Shown piece after piece: positions 56,717 to 59,867 of a stretch of DNA of 59,867 nucleotides. The stretch spans positions 1-59,867 of the forward strand of contig PFPT01000057.1 in the NCBI GenBank assembly GCA_002793195.1, in the 5' to 3' direction. Origin of the DNA: Gammaproteobacteria bacterium CG_4_10_14_0_2_um_filter_38_22. Lineage in GTDB: Bacteria > Pseudomonadota > Gammaproteobacteria > Coxiellales > Coxiellaceae. Below the pieces are notes generated by a model, which did no database searches, had not been told where the DNA came from, and worked only from the letters and a program-made list of their open reading frames with translations. Made by a program: the position numbers and the translations under genes. The first letter of the stretch is position 1; the number at the start of each line of letters is the position of its first letter.

Positions 56717-59011
56717 ATGTCAAGACGCACAGATGAAACAGGTCAAGTAGATAAAACAGGTCAAATTTTTGCTGTAGAAGCTGTTAATACAGAAAGTGAT
56801 GACGGTAGATGCTCGCCGATTTCTGATGAAGATCTTTTGGCTTCAGGATTAGCGGCGCCTAAGGGAATTTTAAAAAAAGTGTCTGAATCCAAATCTGCTG
56901 AACCCAAACCTGCTGAATTATCTAGCCAGCCAGAGAAAAAGGTGACGATATCAGCAGGTCAAGACGAGGTGACTGAATTCGGTAAGACTGAGCCTCTATC
57001 TAAGATGGCGCTTATGGCTACGGTTAGACAACAAGTTAGTGCAATCACGATTGATACTTCAGTTGAAACGGTTGAAGCGATTAGAACACAGGCACGTGGT
57101 GTGATGGTTACTGCTGGCGCGAGCGAAGAAGAAGAAGCCGAAGCCGAAAAATTTGTGGCAGACGTTTTTTTAGAAAAAGCGAAAGTAATTGTTGTTGGTA
57201 TGGTGTCTACAATCACGCGCGATACTTCAGCGCAAGAGGTTGGAGTGATTAAAGCAGCCGCATCTAATGCGGTTACGACTATTACTGGCGCGAGCGAAGA
57301 AGAAGCCGAAAAATTTGTGGCAGACGTTTTTTTAGAAAAAGCGAAAGCAATTGTTGTTAGTATGGTGTCTGTAATTACGGCTGATACTTCAGTTGAAACG
57401 GTTAAAGCGATTAGAACACAGGCACTTGGTGTGATGGTTACTGCTGGCGCGAGCAAAGAAGTCAAGAAATTTGTTGAGATGGATTTTAGGCGAGAGACCA
57501 AGAATCAAAAAGTTCGTGATGATTTTGGTGGCTTGTATACATCAAAATCTTTAATTGTGAGCACTCCTGATCAAGGAAGCAAAAAAGGTAAGCAATTCAT
57601 CTTCTCTATGTTAAGTGACAAAGAAGAGAAGGGCATTCAGGCTGCTCTTGATTCTTATCCATATGAATTTCGAGCTAATATGGCTGAAGCCAGAACAACA
57701 CTTCAGTTGTTGCAAGCTGCCTTTAAAGATTGCAGAAAAGATTTTACTGTTTGTGGCAGACCTGATGACATAAAAAAATTATTGCATGCAAAAACTGCAG
57801 AATTAAGACAAAAAAAGAGTTATGAAAAAGCATCAGCACCAGACTCAACAAAAACAATAGCAGAACGACACTTGGCTTTTTTAGATTATCAAAAAGCGCG
57901 TATTCAGTATCGCACTACGTTGTATGGCATTCGTGGAAATAAAGATGAAGTAGCAAAAAAGAAAAAAGACAGGGCGTCTGTTTTATTAGCGCATGTTGAG
58001 GCAATGCGTTCAGCTTGTGATCCTGCAGTGAGTCTTGAAGGTTTGGCATCAGCTAAGCTTTCAGATTTCCCGCATTCCAGCACAGATAAAAATGGTTTGC
58101 TGGGTAAAATCAGAAAAGATTTGTTGAAAGAAATATTTAAAAAAGACCGTATGCATGATTTAAAATATTGCACAACGGTGGATCATACAAAAACATTATT
58201 TGCTGCATTGTTAGCGGTGCGTGAAGCAGAGCATCGATTGCATCTGTCAAAAACACCTGAAACACAACTAGCAAAAATAAAAAGCGATTTGCTATATCGG
58301 AAAGCATTTTATGAAATGCGTTGTGAAGTAAAAGATAAAAAAGGTGTTTCTAAAGACAAAAAAGCAGTTGTAAAATTGGCAGCTACAAAAGAAATGCTTC
58401 AGTTTGTAACATCTGCTGAAACAGCAGTAAGAGAAAAATTACCTGCTATCGGATGTGTGTTAACAACAACAAGTGATGCAAAACAAGGTAAGTTGGGTAA
58501 ATTGCGTGAAGCATTAAAACAATTCCGCGATACACATCAAGAAGCGTGTTTAGCAGAAAAACAAACAGCGTTTGCACATGCAAAATCAGCTTATCGAGCA
58601 GTTCCTGTTGCGTCTTTTAATGAAAGGTTAATTGCAAAGCTAGCTATGTTGCAAGCAGAATTAGCATTAAAAATAGCATTATATGAAGGTAGAGCAAGCA
58701 CAAGCAAAACCCATTATCACGGGTTTTTTTCGAAGCGTAGTATGGGCGATGGTTCGGTTGCCAGTAAATTAACAGCAGCGAGAGAATTAAAAAAATCTGT
58801 TGATAGTGTGTTAGCTGAGCTCAACCCTCAAGAAAAGAAAGTTGAGACTGCTTTATCTATTTCTGAAGCATTATCGAAAACAGTGGATACTCAAGCAAAA
58901 CACAAGCCAGGACAAGACACCTTAAATCGCATTCGTGATGAGGTTAGCAAAGAAGTGGTGAAGTTAGTTTTTGCGTCTGTTGTCACTTCGTCGCAGTCCG
59001 GGGCATCTTAA
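56717..59011 (+). CDS. 764-residue repeat protein of unknown function (candidate effector)
   Basis: No known domain recognised. Soluble, charged, helix-rich protein with no signal peptide or membrane helix. Three tandem N-terminal repeats of about 55 residues begin near residues 113, 169 and 223, each with a DTS[V/A] opening, GAS-E-rich turn and (in two) AEKFVADVFLEKAK helix; at DNA level their periods are 168 and 162 bases with long identical stretches. The C-terminal half has three diverged Lys/Glu/Ala helical modules (about 370-420, 500-560 and 640-700). ATG 56717 follows AGGTGG. It interrupts rnhA-dnaQ, suggesting insertion. Location, size, own promoter and composition suggest a host-directed protein; delivery is unproven. 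Confidence 0.75.
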   Translation: MSRRTDETGQVDKTGQIFAVEAVNTESDDGRCSPISDEDLLASGLAAPKGILKKVSESKSAEPKPAELSSQPEKKVTISAGQDEVTEFGKTEPLSKMALMATVRQQVSAITIDTSVETVEAIRTQARGVMVTAGASEEEEAEAEKFVADVFLEKAKVIVVGMVSTITRDTSAQEVGVIKAAASNAVTTITGASEEEAEKFVADVFLEKAKAIVVSMVSVITADTSVETVKAIRTQALGVMVTAGASKEVKKFVEMDFRRETKNQKVRDDFGGLYTSKSLIVSTPDQGSKKGKQFIFSMLSDKEEKGIQAALDSYPYEFRANMAEARTTLQLLQAAFKDCRKDFTVCGRPDDIKKLLHAKTAELRQKKSYEKASAPDSTKTIAERHLAFLDYQKARIQYRTTLYGIRGNKDEVAKKKKDRASVLLAHVEAMRSACDPAVSLEGLASAKLSDFPHSSTDKNGLLGKIRKDLLKEIFKKDRMHDLKYCTTVDHTKTLFAALLAVREAEHRLHLSKTPETQLAKIKSDLLYRKAFYEMRCEVKDKKGVSKDKKAVVKLAATKEMLQFVTSAETAVREKLPAIGCVLTTTSDAKQGKLGKLREALKQFRDTHQEACLAEKQTAFAHAKSAYRAVPVASFNERLIAKLAMLQAELALKIALYEGRASTSKTHYHGFFSKRSMGDGSVASKLTAARELKKSVDSVLAELNPQEKKVETALSISEALSKTVDTQAKHKPGQDTLNRIRDEVSKEVVKLVFASVVTSSQSGAS
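57040..57480 (+). repeat. Three tandem intragenic repeats (168/162-bp period)
   Basis: GATACTTCAG recurs at 57053, 57221 and 57383. Units 1 and 3 share the GTTGAAACGGTT...GCGATTAGAACACAGGCAC stretch, and units 1 and 2 share GAAAAATTTGTGGCAGACG and the following TTTTTTTAGAAAAAGCGAAAG. This indicates recent in-frame duplication that could vary in copy number. Confidence 0.8.
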
Positions 59012-59045
59012 TCTCCAATCTCGATGCATTTTTAAACAGATTTCG

Positions 59046-59078
59046 CTACACTAACCGCAATTAGACTCGTTAGTGTAG
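59046..59078 (+). promoter_or_regulatory. Perfect 10-bp inverted repeat just upstream of dnaQ
   Basis: CTACACTAAC (59046-59055) and GTTAGTGTAG (59069-59078) form a 10-bp stem with a 13-base loop; its right end overlaps the likely Shine-Dalgarno AGGA (59077-59080) of dnaQ. It could be an operator, a translational control hairpin or a terminator without U-run for the upstream gene. Confidence 0.5.
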
Positions 59079-59087
59079 GAATATTGT

Positions 59088-59795
59088 ATGACACGCCAAA
59101 TCATCTTAGATACCGAAACGACCGGTTTGTCAGTTGATCAAGGTCATCGTTTGATTGAAGTGGGTTGTTTGGAGATGATTAATCGTCGCATGACGAATAA
59201 TCGTTTTCATATGTATGTGAATCCACAGCGTGCGATTGATGAAGGTGCGATGAAAGTGCATGGCATCACCACCGCATTTTTAAAAGACAAACCAGCCTTC
59301 GACCAAATTGCTGATTCTTTATTTCAATTTTTAAAAGGCGCGGAGCTTATTATTCATAATGCGCCATTTGATATTGGATTTCTCAATGCGGAATTTGCGC
59401 GCGTGAATAAATCATTTGCACCCATTACACAACATTGTTCTGTGATTGATACCTTGCTGATGGCACGTAAAGTATTTCCTGGCCAACAAAATACATTAGA
59501 TGCATTGTGTCGTCGTTTTGGTGTGAACAATAAACACCGTGATCTACATGGCGCATTAATTGACGCATCATTATTATCAGAAGTGTATTTGATGATGACA
59601 GGTGGTCAAACACAATTATTTCAAGTTGAAAAAAATGAAGATACGGAAGCGCATGCCAGCAGTGCCAATAAAAAATTAAAACGCAGTGAAAATATGTTGC
59701 CCGTTATCATGGCAAATGACGCTGAGTTATCCTTGCATGAAGCCTTGCTCGACAAAATGCAGAAAAAAGGAAAGTGTGTTTGGCGAGACAGTTAA
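59088..59795 (+). CDS. dnaQ: DNA polymerase III subunit epsilon
   Basis: 3'-to-5' proofreading exonuclease of the replicative polymerase. 235 residues of the DEDDh class: Asp8 and Glu10 in ILDTETTGLSVDQGH, HNAPFDIGFLNAEF (Exo II Asp) and NKHRDLHGALIDASLL (Exo III His and Asp). A C-terminal tail rich in charged residues (about 185-235) corresponds to the polymerase-binding segment. The 72 bases after its stop to the window end show no tRNA or other feature. Confidence 0.95.
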   Translation: MTRQIILDTETTGLSVDQGHRLIEVGCLEMINRRMTNNRFHMYVNPQRAIDEGAMKVHGITTAFLKDKPAFDQIADSLFQFLKGAELIIHNAPFDIGFLNAEFARVNKSFAPITQHCSVIDTLLMARKVFPGQQNTLDALCRRFGVNNKHRDLHGALIDASLLSEVYLMMTGGQTQLFQVEKNEDTEAHASSANKKLKRSENMLPVIMANDAELSLHEALLDKMQKKGKCVWRDS

Positions 59796-59867
59796 TACTT
59801 CTTTTATTGTAACTTCTCAAAAACCCGGGGCGCTTACGTAGCAGCTGAAGCCGCTTGAACGATCAAA

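Noticed and set aside
58706-58730. Terminator-like hairpin (AAAACCC...GGGTTTT plus T-run) inside the repeat-protein gene
   Set aside because: It lies within a long intact coding frame; probably coincidental, though premature termination cannot be excluded.
59796-59867. tRNA or other RNA gene after dnaQ
   Set aside because: The last 72 bases do not fold as a tRNA and hold no clear terminator; the window ends too soon to decide.

Overview
The window looks like the chromosome of a low-GC gammaproteobacterium, most likely an intracellular Legionellales/Coxiellaceae-type lineage. The evidence is the gene order, the AT-rich codon use, the E. coli-like but shortened neighbourhoods (coaD...rpmG-rpmB...dut-algC-pyrE...rph-gmk-rpoZ-spoT-ridA-recG), and several lineage-specific proteins of the kind seen as host-directed factors in that order. 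The genus assignment is inference. No phage, CRISPR array, tRNA, rRNA or transposase gene was seen.

Layout. 1-15214: tuf, then the S10, spc and alpha ribosomal operons in canonical order (rpsJ to rplQ). This includes rpmJ (37 codons) and an unusual zinc-ribbon form of the long S14. 15318-17410: two membrane proteins (a FUSC-type protein and an unrecognised multi-pass protein). 17521-22441: ssb, a YajR-like MFS transporter and divergent uvrA. 22471-31314: accessory section with a small membrane ORF, a membrane sulfatase-like gene split by a triplicated octamer, an NCS2 purine permease, murB, hemE, a glycosyltransferase-ankyrin protein, rubredoxin reductase and a MarC protein. 31315-46484: arginase, then housekeeping genes (pcnB, folK, coaD, ferredoxin, rpmG/rpmB, dut, algC, pyrE, waaC, xthA, rph, gmk, rpoZ, spoT, ridA, recG). 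46539-48449: two paralogous outer-membrane barrel proteins, each with its own promoter, structured leader and terminator. 48611-50805: htpG under a textbook sigma-32 promoter, with a 182-bp MITE-like element inserted at its stop codon and flanked by a 7-bp target duplication. 50871-59795: folD, SDR, DHA2 transporter, mltD, methyltransferase, rnhA, a 764-residue repeat protein of unknown function, and dnaQ.

Most of the window is translation, nucleotide metabolism, envelope and stress response. The points most worth following are: (1) the (TTATTTTC)3 tract that splits the sulfatase gene, where losing exactly one unit restores a single 687-residue reading frame, so it may be an ON/OFF switch; (2) the MITE-like element with a clear target duplication; (3) two candidate secreted host-interaction proteins embedded in housekeeping operons (glycosyltransferase-ankyrin at 28479 and the repeat protein at 56717); (4) the paired outer-membrane genes with terminator-like leaders; and (5) a hairpin family that shows a compensatory base change between two copies. 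No gap between genes exceeds 300 bases; the larger ones (47384-47668, 48404-48679, 50615-50870, 46485-46684) are described feature by feature.
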